Shown here in pieces: positions 1 through 8,732 of a stretch of 18,560 bases of DNA (positions are counted from its first letter, which is position 1; every line of letters begins with the position of its first letter). Source of the stretch: Podochytrium sp. JEL0797 (taxonomy: Eukaryota; Chytridiomycota; Chytridiomycetes; Chytridiales; Chytriomycetaceae); NCBI GenBank assembly GCA_027596195.1, contig JADGJG010000484.1:1-18560 (forward strand), read 5' to 3'. The notes under the pieces are model-generated. The model made no database searches. It had not been told where the DNA came from and saw only the letters and a program-made list of their open reading frames with translations. The position numbers and the translations under genes are program-made.

Positions 1-430
1 GGGGGGGGGGGAAGGTCGGGTTGATATTGAGACTAGCTTAAATTCCCCCAGCTGACAAATCGCGCCACAATTTCCGGCGACTTGGCGATATCACCCCCAC
101 AAGCCGATCCCCCACAACAATCAGGGTTTTCAATCGTCCGTCGCAGCAGCCAAGACATTCGCAGCGTTTTTTCACTTCCAAAGTTCAACCAATCGCGGAA
201 ACGAGTCGGGTTCGACAAAAAGGATCACGTTCTGCTCCCAAGGATATCCATTATGCCACCCGCATTTCCATCACTGCGCGCTTTCGGAAATTCGGTTTGC
301 GATTGGGGATGAATGGCGTCATGTTTCGTCAACCCCCTCGTCCAATTTCGCGTTCACTCGTAACCCGTCGTTTCGCTCCAAATACGATCCATATACGCTC
401 ACAATATTCGCATCGCTTCATCTAGAACCT
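1..430. other. Left-edge region without a convincing gene
   Basis: The window opens with a run of 11 G, which may be a sequencing or assembly-end artefact. No reading frame here resembles the missing C-terminal half of the NIPA-like transporter that should lie here on the minus strand. The only item of note is a 34-codon plus-strand frame at 321-425 (ATG to TAG). It starts MFRQPPRPISRSLV, has no acidic residue and is rich in Arg, Ser and Thr, so it looks like a mitochondrial presequence. No downstream exon on the plus strand continues it, so I do not call it a gene. Confidence 0.5.
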
Positions 431-501
431 CGCGCATGGGGTGCAACGCCAAGGAAACAAGGGGCGCGGGCCCCCACATAAAACACAAATGAAACACATA
501 C

Positions 502-1164
502 CCCAGTCCCACACCTTGACCCAAAACGACACCAAACTCCCCGTAACACTTCCCGGCGGAGAATTCACCACCAACAGCGTTGCCCCGAGCACGCACTGGG
601 CACAACCGATTTTGCCGCTCAAATTCAGCTTCTCTTTGAGGAAAATGTCGCTCATGACGGCGGAGATCACGACACTGATTGCGCCGAGGGGTGTAACGAT
701 GATGGCGGGTTGGAAGGCATATGCAGCCACGTTGCAGAGTTCGCCCACGAGCACTGGCACGAAAGTAATTTTAGAAACGGGGTGGTGTGATTTGGGTGGG
801 GCGAGACACAACTGGGCGCGTGGATTCCCGCGCATCCTCACAGCATCCTAGACATTTCTCAACAAGCAGGGATCCAGGGCAAAGGGCATCACGGCGAGTC
901 ATTTCGGTGTTGAATTGGATCAATTCTTAGTTACTCACTCATGATCATGCCCGTCCACCACAGCGTGTTCTTGAGATACGAATGGCTGGTGCCTGGCCTT
1001 CGTCCGTCCATGGCATTGGCGTCGAGAAGACCGCGCTTTTTGAGGATGAAACTGGCGCCAATGAAGGCGGCTGAGGCGAGGGCCAAGGAGATGCCGAGAA
1101 CGCGGAAGAGAGGAGAGTCGGCGGAGGTGGTCGTGGTGGTGGCGGGCGGAGTGGCGTCCGTCAT
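502..1164 (-). CDS. NIPA-like magnesium transporter, 5' part only (partial or truncated)
   Basis: NIPA-family proteins (DUF803, drug/metabolite-transporter fold) are multi-pass membrane proteins implicated in Mg2+ uptake. Exon 1 runs 1164-939 from the ATG and encodes a Thr-rich start, the first membrane segment (about residues 22-40) and the family string AFIGASFILKKRGL. The intron is 938-754 (GTGAGT...CAG) and splits an ATG codon, giving GMIMMLVGELCNVAAYAF across the junction. Exon 2 runs 753-502 with the hallmark VTPLGAISVVISAV and FLKEKLNLSGKIGC. A GTATGT donor follows at 501. About 159 residues are readable, against roughly 300-400 for the family. No continuation with membrane segments is visible between 500 and the window edge. 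The gene is therefore cut by rearrangement, by assembly, or by a long intron running off the window. It lies 195 bp downstream of the first LicD-like gene, on the same strand. Confidence 0.85.
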
Positions 1165-1359
1165 CGTTCTTTGTTGGTGGTGGTGTTGTTTGGCGGGGCG
1201 AAAAAAGGGGATAGCGATTTTGTGGTTTCAAAAACGCTAGGGGAATAGTGAAATTTATTACCGTTCTTTTATGCCTTTCTTTAGAAAATTAGAAATATCA
1301 CAAATATCTCCAAAATTCACATCCCGCCAAAGAGTCCTATTGCTCCGTTGCCACCCTTT

Positions 1360-2547
1360 TTACCTCGCAAGCTGCCACGTCTTCTTCTCCTCGTCAAACA
1401 CGTACTGCTTCCGATTCCGAAGAGAACTCCCAAACACGCGCTTGGTCATGCACTTTTCCTTGTATTCATCCTTCAACAGTCGCATCACGGCGCGTGGCCT
1501 CCAAACTACGATTCCATCCAACAACGTCTCATGCAATGGCATCAAATCGTGCATATCATATCCATGCGGAGTCTTGCAATAAACGCGGTGCGGATTCGAG
1601 GAATCAATCGCCGAGAGAGCCGTAATGTCCATAAAATACCCCGTCCGCACATCCACGACGCGTGCATCAATCACATTCTCCCTCCTCGCCGTGCGACACA
1701 ACAAGTCAGGGTTCACGTCAATCAAAAACCGATTCTCCAGCACCGTCCCATTCCACTTGACCAACTCGACCGCCTGCCGCGTCGACAATTGAATATCCAA
1801 GTCTGTGTCCCAAGGCAACAACTTTCCCCCCCAAAACCATCCAAGCAACGGGCCGTGTTGAATCCACCATGCAATTTCATTCGCTCGAGCAAATGAGCTC
1901 CACGCAGAGAGGATGTGAGTGAGAGACTCGTGCACGATCGTCGCGTTGTGGATTAGAGTCGGCATTAATAGATGTTTTTCCCATTTCCGCGTCGTCTTGT
2001 TCAGAACCGATCTTGAAACGAGTTTGCAGTACGCTGGGTCGCAGAATCGGGCGTCGACTTTCTGGTCGCTGCCGCATTCGTGGAAATGTTTTGAGTCGTT
2101 TTGATGTGCGAGAATTCGAAGGGATGGCGATGGCGGTTGGATCAAGGCAAAGTGGGAAGAGGGGAGATTCAAGGAACGACCCGTATCGAATTGCTGAAAT
2201 CGTGCAGAGAACTCTGGTAAGAGAGATTGGAATGACGAAGTGAAGGTTCCGGGGTCCTCGTGATATTCCGCCAGACGGGTTGTAAACACTTCAACAGCTT
2301 CTTGTTCGGAGAGCGATCCATTGAATACAAGATAGATGGGTTCTGTTCGTTTCAGTTTGGCAGTTTGCCGTCCCGATGATGCAAATCTGTTTCTTATCCG
2401 AACTGGCGGCCGAATCTTGGTGATCATGGAGTAGATGACGTAAATGAGTAGGGTGAAGATGAGAAGAATCAAGAAGGAGCGAACACGACGAGGAAAACGA
2501 CACACTCCTGGCCGTGGTTTCATTTTTTTTCTATTATTCTGAAACAT
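1360..2547 (-). CDS. LicD/fukutin-family type II membrane protein, paralogue 1
   Basis: Intronless 395-residue protein. A short basic cytosolic tail precedes one membrane anchor (about residues 24-40) and a luminal domain, the layout of Golgi transferases. The LicD/FKRP core shows as HGPLLGWFWGGKLLPWDTDL around residues 231-250, with the acidic triad D247, D249 and D251 in the DxD-like metal/nucleotide site. It is followed by FLIDVNP (274-280), IDARVVD (293-299) and TGYFMDITAL (302-311). A HECGSD motif at 156-161 is shared with its paralogues. The family includes bacterial LicD phosphocholine transferases, animal fukutin/FKRP ribitol-phosphate transferases and yeast Mnn4, so transfer of a phospho-alcohol or phospho-sugar to glycans is likely; the exact donor is unknown. 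The start is the ATG at 2547; a second in-frame ATG at 2523 also precedes the anchor. It is divergent from paralogue 2. Confidence 0.85.
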   Translation of the reverse strand: MFQNNRKKMKPRPGVCRFPRRVRSFLILLIFTLLIYVIYSMITKIRPPVRIRNRFASSGRQTAKLKRTEPIYLVFNGSLSEQEAVEVFTTRLAEYHEDPGTFTSSFQSLLPEFSARFQQFDTGRSLNLPSSHFALIQPPSPSLRILAHQNDSKHFHECGSDQKVDARFCDPAYCKLVSRSVLNKTTRKWEKHLLMPTLIHNATIVHESLTHILSAWSSFARANEIAWWIQHGPLLGWFWGGKLLPWDTDLDIQLSTRQAVELVKWNGTVLENRFLIDVNPDLLCRTARRENVIDARVVDVRTGYFMDITALSAIDSSNPHRVYCKTPHGYDMHDLMPLHETLLDGIVVWRPRAVMRLLKDEYKEKCMTKRVFGSSLRNRKQYVFDEEKKTWQLAR

Positions 2548-2657
2548 GTACAGTAGGAACCTATAAAAAGGAGTATTGGAACGTTTTCTTTTTCTTTGTT
2601 GTTGTGGCAGTTTCGCATTTCTTGATTTCTTGGCATTGCCTTCTCGAATCTCTCGAA
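2548..2657. promoter_or_regulatory. Divergent promoter between LicD-like paralogues 1 and 2
   Basis: Only 110 bp separate the two start codons. A TATA-like element, TATAAAAAG, lies at 2562-2570 and points to the plus-strand gene about 88 bp ahead of its ATG. T-rich tracts follow. No clear TATA element was seen facing the minus-strand gene. A shared promoter would allow co-expression of the two paralogues. Confidence 0.5.
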
Positions 2658-3872
2658 ATGAATCCGATACTCACTCGCCGCGGCCAACGCGTCTCCCTCC
2701 TCGCGGCATTTCTTGTCACACTTCTAACCATCCACATCCTCTTCAACACACTCCAAACCGCCGTGCGCAAACACCGCGAAGCCAAAGACAACGCCCGTTC
2801 CGAGGCCATGCAGCGAAATTTCAAACACTCGCAAAGCAGTGGACCACAAGTCAACATGGCGCTTTTCAATATCTCCAAAAAACTGCCCGTGAGGTTGCTC
2901 TCGTTCGATGCGACCGGGGAGGTCGATTCGATACCGGCACAGTCATACCACCACTCAACCGACACCTCGGATTCCTCCCCCGAACGATTCACTTCCCTTC
3001 CGCAAAAGCCAAATATGTATGATACAGGCAAAACAAAGCGAATCCCATGGACCCATTTCAACCTCTCACAACCATCAACCCTCACGCCACACAACTGGGA
3101 ACATATCGTGGCACGTGGGACACTCGATTTCAAATACTTTCAAGAGTGTGGGAGTGATGGGAAACGCGATCGTCGGTTTGTGGAGGTGGGTGAGTGTCAG
3201 ATGGGCACGGCTGCGGCTCGAGCTTGGTGGCGACTTCGGCGACCGCGACGGAACCCGGGAATGAGACCGGATCATGACTTGAAACTCGCGCATCAAAGTT
3301 TGGTGGGGATACTGAGTGCGTGGGCACAGTTTTCGGATGGCGAAGGGATAGTATGGTGGATTGCGCACGGTGAATTGTTGGGCTGGTTTTGGAATGGGGA
3401 CTTGTTACCTTGGGATGTTGACTTGGATATACAAACCACCACACTTCAGTTGGTCCAACTGGTTCGATGGAACGGGACTTTGTTGGACGGGCGGTTTCTG
3501 ATTGACGTGAATCCCGCGTTTGTTGTTCGGACGCCGGGTGCCAATACGATTGACGCGCGGGTAGTGGATACGCGTACGGGATATTTTATGGATGTGACGG
3601 CTCTGACGCGGGTGTCGATGAAGCCGTTGACGGATGGGGATGGTTCAACTCGCGATTCAGCAACAGCGTTTTGCAAGAGCCCACATGCATATGAATACGA
3701 GGATTTGATGCCGCTGCATGAGACCATGTTGATCCGGGTGTGGAGGCCACGTGCAGTGGCGGAAATTTTGGCAAAAGAATATGGTGCCGACGCGTTGACC
3801 AAGGAGACATTCGTGGTGCGTGAATCTGGACAGATGTTCACGTGGAATTCAAAGAAACATCAGTGGGAGTAG
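2658..3872 (+). CDS. LicD/fukutin-family type II membrane protein, paralogue 2
   Basis: Intronless 404-residue protein from the ATG at 2658. The frame is open further upstream, but that part overlaps the promoter and lacks an ATG where the frame opens at 2514, so I reject it. A short tail with basic residues and one membrane anchor (about residues 13-30) are followed by a divergent stem with little similarity to paralogue 1. The shared core begins at FQECGSD (161-167). It then shows WWIAHGELLGWFWNGDLLPW (233-252), DVDLDIQ with D253, D255 and D257, FLIDVNP and IDARVVD (about 298-304), then TGYFMDVTAL. The middle replaces the Thr of the DTDLD found in paralogues 1 and 3 with Val; the acidic residues are intact. 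Function is inferred as for paralogue 1: luminal phospho-ligand or glycan transfer, substrate unknown. It is closely followed on the same strand by paralogue 3. Confidence 0.85.
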   Translation: MNPILTRRGQRVSLLAAFLVTLLTIHILFNTLQTAVRKHREAKDNARSEAMQRNFKHSQSSGPQVNMALFNISKKLPVRLLSFDATGEVDSIPAQSYHHSTDTSDSSPERFTSLPQKPNMYDTGKTKRIPWTHFNLSQPSTLTPHNWEHIVARGTLDFKYFQECGSDGKRDRRFVEVGECQMGTAAARAWWRLRRPRRNPGMRPDHDLKLAHQSLVGILSAWAQFSDGEGIVWWIAHGELLGWFWNGDLLPWDVDLDIQTTTLQLVQLVRWNGTLLDGRFLIDVNPAFVVRTPGANTIDARVVDTRTGYFMDVTALTRVSMKPLTDGDGSTRDSATAFCKSPHAYEYEDLMPLHETMLIRVWRPRAVAEILAKEYGADALTKETFVVRESGQMFTWNSKKHQWE

Positions 3873-4117
3873 TATCAAAAATTTTGATTTGCTACTGTAA
3901 GGGAAGAATGAATGAAAATCGCAAATAGTGCCAAGAAATCAAGGACAATGAAGGACAAGGCAGGGAAGGGGGATTGCCCCTCTGAGACTCTCAGATTTAA
4001 CAGCATAAAGTGGTATCAAACCAAGTGGCACGTGCAAGCGATCGTGTGTGGCTTATCGGGCTTGTGAGTCGCCATGTCTCTCCCCAAATTGGATTGCTCC
4101 CCAAAAAATCCCACACA

Positions 4118-5491
4118 ATGAAGCAAGTTCCCCCGCCGCGGAAGCAACGCCGCCCGACCCCCGCCACCAGCCCGCTCAAGATCCCACGGCGCTGGCTCCG
4201 CATCCTCCTCGTCCTCCTCGTGGCCGCGCTCCTCGCCATGTTCTCATACCTTATCCACGTGATCGCCAGCCTACCCGCCCTCCCAAACACTTCGAGACAG
4301 AGACAACCCATGCATCCTGTCATCAACCTTGGTCGAGAACCCGCAAAGAACATCACGCCCATCCCGCTCGTCTTCTCCACTGCCGATTCTTATCAGGAGT
4401 CCGCCGTAGAACGGTGGTCACTCCCTTCAGACCCGGACGCCGCAAAAGCCATGCGTGAGGGCTTTTTTGAGTCCAATTCTCAGCGCGACTCGTTTGGCGA
4501 TTGGATCCGCATCTCGAAACGGGATACGGGGAATTTTACCACATTGCCGAAACACCACTTTTCAACCAACCAAACGATTCAAGGAAATGCAACAGAGTAT
4601 ATCGAGATGGCGTTGATGGATGTCAAGTACTTTCACGAGTGTGAAGCCGATACAAAGTTTGATGTGCGGTTCGCGGCGCACGTGGATTGTGTCAAAAAGA
4701 ACAAGACCTCCCGCGCGAGGATTGAACACGATGTGGAAATGGTGCATGAGAGTTTGGTGGCGATTTTGCGGGCGTGGTCGCTGTTTGGGGAGCGTGAGGG
4801 GGTTTGGTGGTGGATTTCGCACGGCGAGATGATTGGGTGGTGGTGGAATGGGGAGTTGTTGCCGTGGGATACGGACTTGGATATTCAAGTGTCGATAGCG
4901 GGGTTGATTGGGTTGATCAAGTGGAATGGAACCGTGTTGGAGGATCGATTTTTGGTTCGTTATTTTTTTGTTTTTGATTTTGATTTCGCCCCCCCCCCGC
5001 ACACATAACCCTCCTTTCCCCTTCATCAAACTGCTAACTGCGTATCTTTTTCCCGTGTTCAGATTGATGTGAATCCCGCGTTTGCTGTTCGCACCCCCCA
5101 ATCCAAAAACACAATCGACGCGCGCGTAGTTGACATGCAAACCGGTCTCTTCATGGACATCACAGCCCTCACCCAACTCCACGACCCCGACAAAGTATAC
5201 TGCAAATCACCACACCCATACCACTACGACCAGCTCATGCCTCTCCACGAAACCGTACTCGAAGGCATCACGGTGTGGCGACCGCGTGCTGTCGTGTCCA
5301 TTTTGAGGGAAGAATATTCGCGACGGGCGTTGGAGAGGGAGAGGTTTGTGAGTTATTCGTCGCATGGGGTGTATCGGTTTTCGCATTGGACGAATAAGTG
5401 GGTGAAGGAGGGACCGAGAAAGAGTGGAGCGGATTATGGAGTGACACGGGCGTCATGGTTGCTGCTTACCTTGCTTGCGTTTATAATATAA
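4118..5491 (+). CDS. LicD/fukutin-family type II membrane protein, paralogue 3 (one intron)
   Basis: Two exons, 4118-4954 and 5063-5491, joined across a 108-nt intron with a GTTCGT donor and TTCAG acceptor; the product is 421 residues. The start is the first good ATG at 4118; the upstream open frame has no ATG. A basic Pro-rich tail precedes the anchor (about residues 28-46). The core has KYFHECEAD (170-178), HGEMIGWWWNGELLPW (235-250) and the acidic triad D251, D253 and D255 of DTDLD. The intron falls between EDRFL and IDVNP, inside the most conserved block, and the two other paralogues have no intron there. Exon 2 supplies IDARVVD, FMDITAL and the HETVLEGITVWRPRAV block. Unlike its paralogues it ends in a hydrophobic tail, ASWLLLTLLAFII, which could be a second membrane contact. 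Confidence 0.85.
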
Positions 5492-6660
5492 ATAATAATT
5501 AGAGAGGGAGTTGTTGGCAGAATCGGTGTTCAATCGTGAATTCGCCAACGGAATCGCTGGTGCTGCGTCTGTTTGAGACCTGCTTATGAAAGCAACGCGA
5601 TCATTCAAATTCTGAGGTCATAGGGGCACGATGGAACCTTAAGTAGAGAAACGAAGGTAACTTTACCTCGTTCCGAATCAATGAGCGGAATCGTTGGAGT
5701 TTGTGACTGTTGCTTTTATGCCGGGGTTCTGGCGACAACCAATACCTTTCCTATCAACCCTTATTACTCCTGCGGGCGCAATCCTCGCATCTATGTATTT
5801 TTCTTCTCCACCACATTCGTCAGCATCCGCACAAAAAAATTCTTCGTCGACGCGTCAAGTTTCCCGATCCACTTGACTGGAGCCTTGATCCTTCAAACGC
5901 GGCTGTGGCAACACAATTGCCACCATCCCGTGCTCCTCCACTGGTCAGATTAGAAACACGCGGTCACCCATTTCTTGATGCGGAGAATCAGATTACGCAG
6001 ACATGATTAGTTTGAGCTGCTCATTGTTGCTGCTAATTCATGTTGATTCAGAAACGTGGAGGGGGCCGAGCAATAAAATAGCGGAAGCAGATTTTCGCTT
6101 CTCAATCATGCTGCCACCCAAGCTGCTTCCTGTATTTGTTTCACCCCCTTAGGTGCTAACTATTTCTGCTGCACCAAATACCAAACCAACGGCATCGTGG
6201 TTTTAAGCTGTTTATTTTCTTTGCTTGCGTTTTCGTTAGCTTTTTGAGTTTTGGATAAAAAAGAAAAGGGAAAAAACAGAAAACCCGTCTACCCACCACC
6301 ACCCGCCCCTTGAAAAGAAAAAACAGTTTTCCAGCTGAATGCGGCAAGCAATATCTAAATTCTAAAGACTCGCCCTCTCCAACTGCTCCTACCCCCTCTG
6401 CCAGAGGCCCATGCCACAATCACCCTTCCCAACCGCTCCCACCCACCGCCGCCGCCATCGCGCCACCCCGCATCCCACTACCTCCAAGCACTTCCATCGC
6501 CGCCACCATCGCGCCACCGCCATGCCACGTTCCACAACCAGCCCCCACTGCCACTGCCGCTGCTGCCGTTCTCGCTGCCAGAAGGAGATTTGCTCCAATC
6601 ACTTTCACATCGTCCAAAATTAGTACTTCCATTTTTTTCTTTTCTGTTTTTGAATACTGA
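5492..6660. other. Intergenic stretch without a convincing gene
   Basis: Several short frames are open on both strands but none has a recognisable domain. On the minus strand near 5820-5885 a fragment reads like protein (KWIGKLDASTKNFFVRMLTN), but stops surround it, so it may be a relic. From 6400 to 6590 the sequence is low-complexity, with repeated GCCGCC-ACCATCGCGCCACC units encoding Ala/Pro/His-rich nonsense in several frames. The rest is A/T-rich spacer. Confidence 0.4.
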
Positions 6661-6711
6661 TGAAATTGACAATGTTAGACCACAAATCGGTTTTTCGAAG
6701 GCACCCACCAT

Positions 6712-7074
6712 ATGTGCATGGCCAATGGGGTGCCATTGGTTATTGGGGTTGTCAAGCAGTTTCCTTGGCTGAATCAAGGCGTCGGCAAGAAGAGGACGAA
6801 CATCGGTCGAAGTCCGACACATTCTCCCCGCTCCACCACCGCCGCCATGCCCGCCTCAAGATATGCGGCGCTCGAGTTCAAGACCCCCTCGATAATCGGT
6901 ACTTCAATTTTTTGACTATTGATCAATTTAATGGAAACAATTGAGGTTTTCAGCGACAAAAACATGCGCTTGGCAAATGGAGTCACGTTGTTGTATGGGG
7001 TCACGAAGGACCTCCCCTGGCTCGCTCATGGGGTCCAGAAACTCTCAGCCAACAGAGTATTCAAGGGCATGTAG
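6712..7074 (+). pseudogene. Tandemly duplicated module of an unknown protein family, broken
   Basis: Two related 30-codon blocks lie in the same frame at 6712-6801 and 6964-7053. They read MCMANGVPLVIGVVKQFPWL and MRLANGVTLLYGVTKDLPWL, each followed by a related GV-K segment. Sixteen of 30 residues are identical, and eight of those use codons that differ only at the third base. This indicates plus-strand coding and past purifying selection. Between the blocks the frame continues through EFKTPSIIGTSIF to a TGA at 6913-6915, then resumes at METIEVFSDKN. A similar ISTSIF string precedes block 1 at about 6621-6638. After the TAG at 7072-7074 another frame looks coding to about 7170 (AAAIDCVYVVDHE). 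The LANG...GV pattern is faintly like retropepsin-type sequences, but no catalytic DTG/DSG is seen, so I name no family. Confidence 0.45.
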
Positions 7075-7321
7075 CGGCAGCTATTGACTGTGTGTATGTG
7101 GTTGACCACGAGTGTGTTGTGAGAATTGAGGTGACCGCGCTTCCAGGCTCAATGACCAGGGCCTTCTTGGTCGCGTAGGTTCACAACAACATGGTCAAGC
7201 TGCGCGATTGATGCGCTGTCGGGTTGTTGTTGAGTTTTATTGCTAATGATGTCCAGTCGTGCTCTTTATTTGGTGTTATTTCCGGGTTTCGTGTCGTTCG
7301 CAGTTTGCGTATTTTATTTTA

Positions 7322-8082
7322 TTAGTTGTGTTGATCAAGAACAGGGGGTGGGATGGGGGAACATGCCGGAAGCTTCTCTTGCATGCAAACCTCCATCAAC
7401 AAAAACCTTTGAAACAATGTAACGAGCCACTGGCAGGAATTCTCTGCCGAAACTTCAAAATGATTCAACAGCGCCCTTACAATGCTGTTTTTGTATTATT
7501 TTTGGGAGGCGCCTGACAACTGCAGTGCCAGAGTTTGGTGCTCAGAGGTCTTCCTCCCGAGTTGAAAGCCCCAATATCAACGTTCCAACTGCACCTGTAT
7601 TCCAAATGTCAGTCAGTATCATTCCCAACTTGTTCACAATGTCCCCAAACCGCAAAGCTCATTTTCGTTGCATCTGAATGCTTCCAACACAGTCGCGACA
7701 AATGAGGTAACAAGGTTCATGGTTTTTGGATCATTTATATTCAGGCCGTACTTCAATCTGCCACAAATCCTACGATTCAACAATGGAGGAAACGCGTCCA
7801 CGATCATGGATGAGCATTTGAGTGAAGTGGGAAACTGAAGGAATGAGGCAAGATTTGGGTGCTTGCGATACTCTCTAGTAGCTTGAAGAGAGACCTTTAT
7901 GGTCGTTTCCAAACGTTGTTCCTTCGACCCCTGCCATGCCGACTACAGCCCAAGATTTCTGGCGCAGCCAGAAAACTAGGCTTTTTTTTCGACGCCTGCA
8001 ACGTCGACTGGTACCTCTTCAAGTTTTGTCCATCACACTCAAATCTTCCTTCAACCTCCAGACTTTCATCAACACCTGCCAT
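7322..8082 (-). pseudogene. Broken gene of unknown family (frameshifts and stops)
   Basis: Read on the minus strand, protein-like segments follow one another in shifting frames. The first starts at an ATG at 8082 (MAGVDESLEVEGRFECDG) and runs to about 7930. After a frameshift the next frame (LETTIKVSLQATREYRKHPN) continues to a stop at 7634. A further shift near 7660 gives RFGDIVNKLGMILTDIW, which ends at about 7550. A third shift gives a segment with one internal stop (IVRALLNHFEVSAENSCQWL) to a final TAA at 7322. The segments abut without gaps, as expected of one decayed gene of about 230 codons. I recognise no domain. The composition suggests a soluble, mixed alpha-helical protein. Direct introns do not explain the breaks as well as small indels do. 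Confidence 0.4.
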
Positions 8083-8329
8083 GTCACGCAAGAAAAGGGC
8101 CCTGCATGTGACACGTAAAAATCCATCAAAGGCAATTGCAGCTACACCATTGGAATAAATCAGAATCTGTCTTCTGGATTAACAACCGGACGCCATGGAG
8201 CTTTGCTCCACTGCATCCATCTTTTCTCTTCGGGCACCCGCCATATCCACCAGCCCCGACAGAAGTATTCAAAAAAACAGAAAAAAGAGTGGAAGAGAGA
8301 CAGATGCCAGCACGGTGAACTTAAGCGCC

Positions 8330-8640
8330 AGCGGGTGGCAGTGGTGGCGCGGGACGAGCAACGGGCGGGCTGTGGCTGGTTGCGGGGTGGGGTGGCGCAC
8401 AACGGCGGGGGGGCGACGGTGGGGGTGGGAGCACTTGGGGAGAGTGTGATGGCAGCAGGGGTGGAGGCCGTTGAGGAGGGTTGGTTGTGGAGGGGGGTGA
8501 GTGGGGAGTCGGTGGGAACCGGTGGGAGGGCTGGGTTGCCGGGGGGGGGTGGGGAGATTGGGGAGAAGGCGGGGGCGTTTGGGAGGGGGGTAGCGGCACG
8601 TGGGGTGGCGGGGTTGGCAGGGGAGGAGGCGCGAGAACCT
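8330..8640. repeat. Low-complexity G-rich (plus) / C-rich (minus) block
   Basis: The plus strand carries many runs of 3-9 G with few C, including GGCGGGGGGGCGACGG and a run of nine G at about 8539-8547. All three minus-strand frames are open for about 90-180 codons because the C-rich strand encodes Pro, Ser, Thr and His. Length alone is therefore no evidence of a gene. The block could be a Pro-rich exon, since a GTGAGT donor on the minus strand sits at 8712 and an AG at about 8642, or simply G-quadruplex-prone filler. Confidence 0.5.
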
Positions 8641-8732
8641 TTTTGGATGTATTTTAGCACCAACCAGGTCGACAGAACACAAAAATGGATTGACCATAAA
8701 ACCAAAACACTCACCCTGGTTCCAAGATTAAA

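Noticed and set aside
2514..2657. Upstream extension of LicD-like paralogue 2
   Set aside because: It begins at GTG inside the neighbouring gene, spans the TATA-like element, and would put a second hydrophobic segment ahead of the normal anchor.
4010..4117. Upstream extension of LicD-like paralogue 3
   Set aside because: The open frame starts with GTG, not ATG. The ATG at 4118 directly precedes the basic tail and anchor as in the paralogues.
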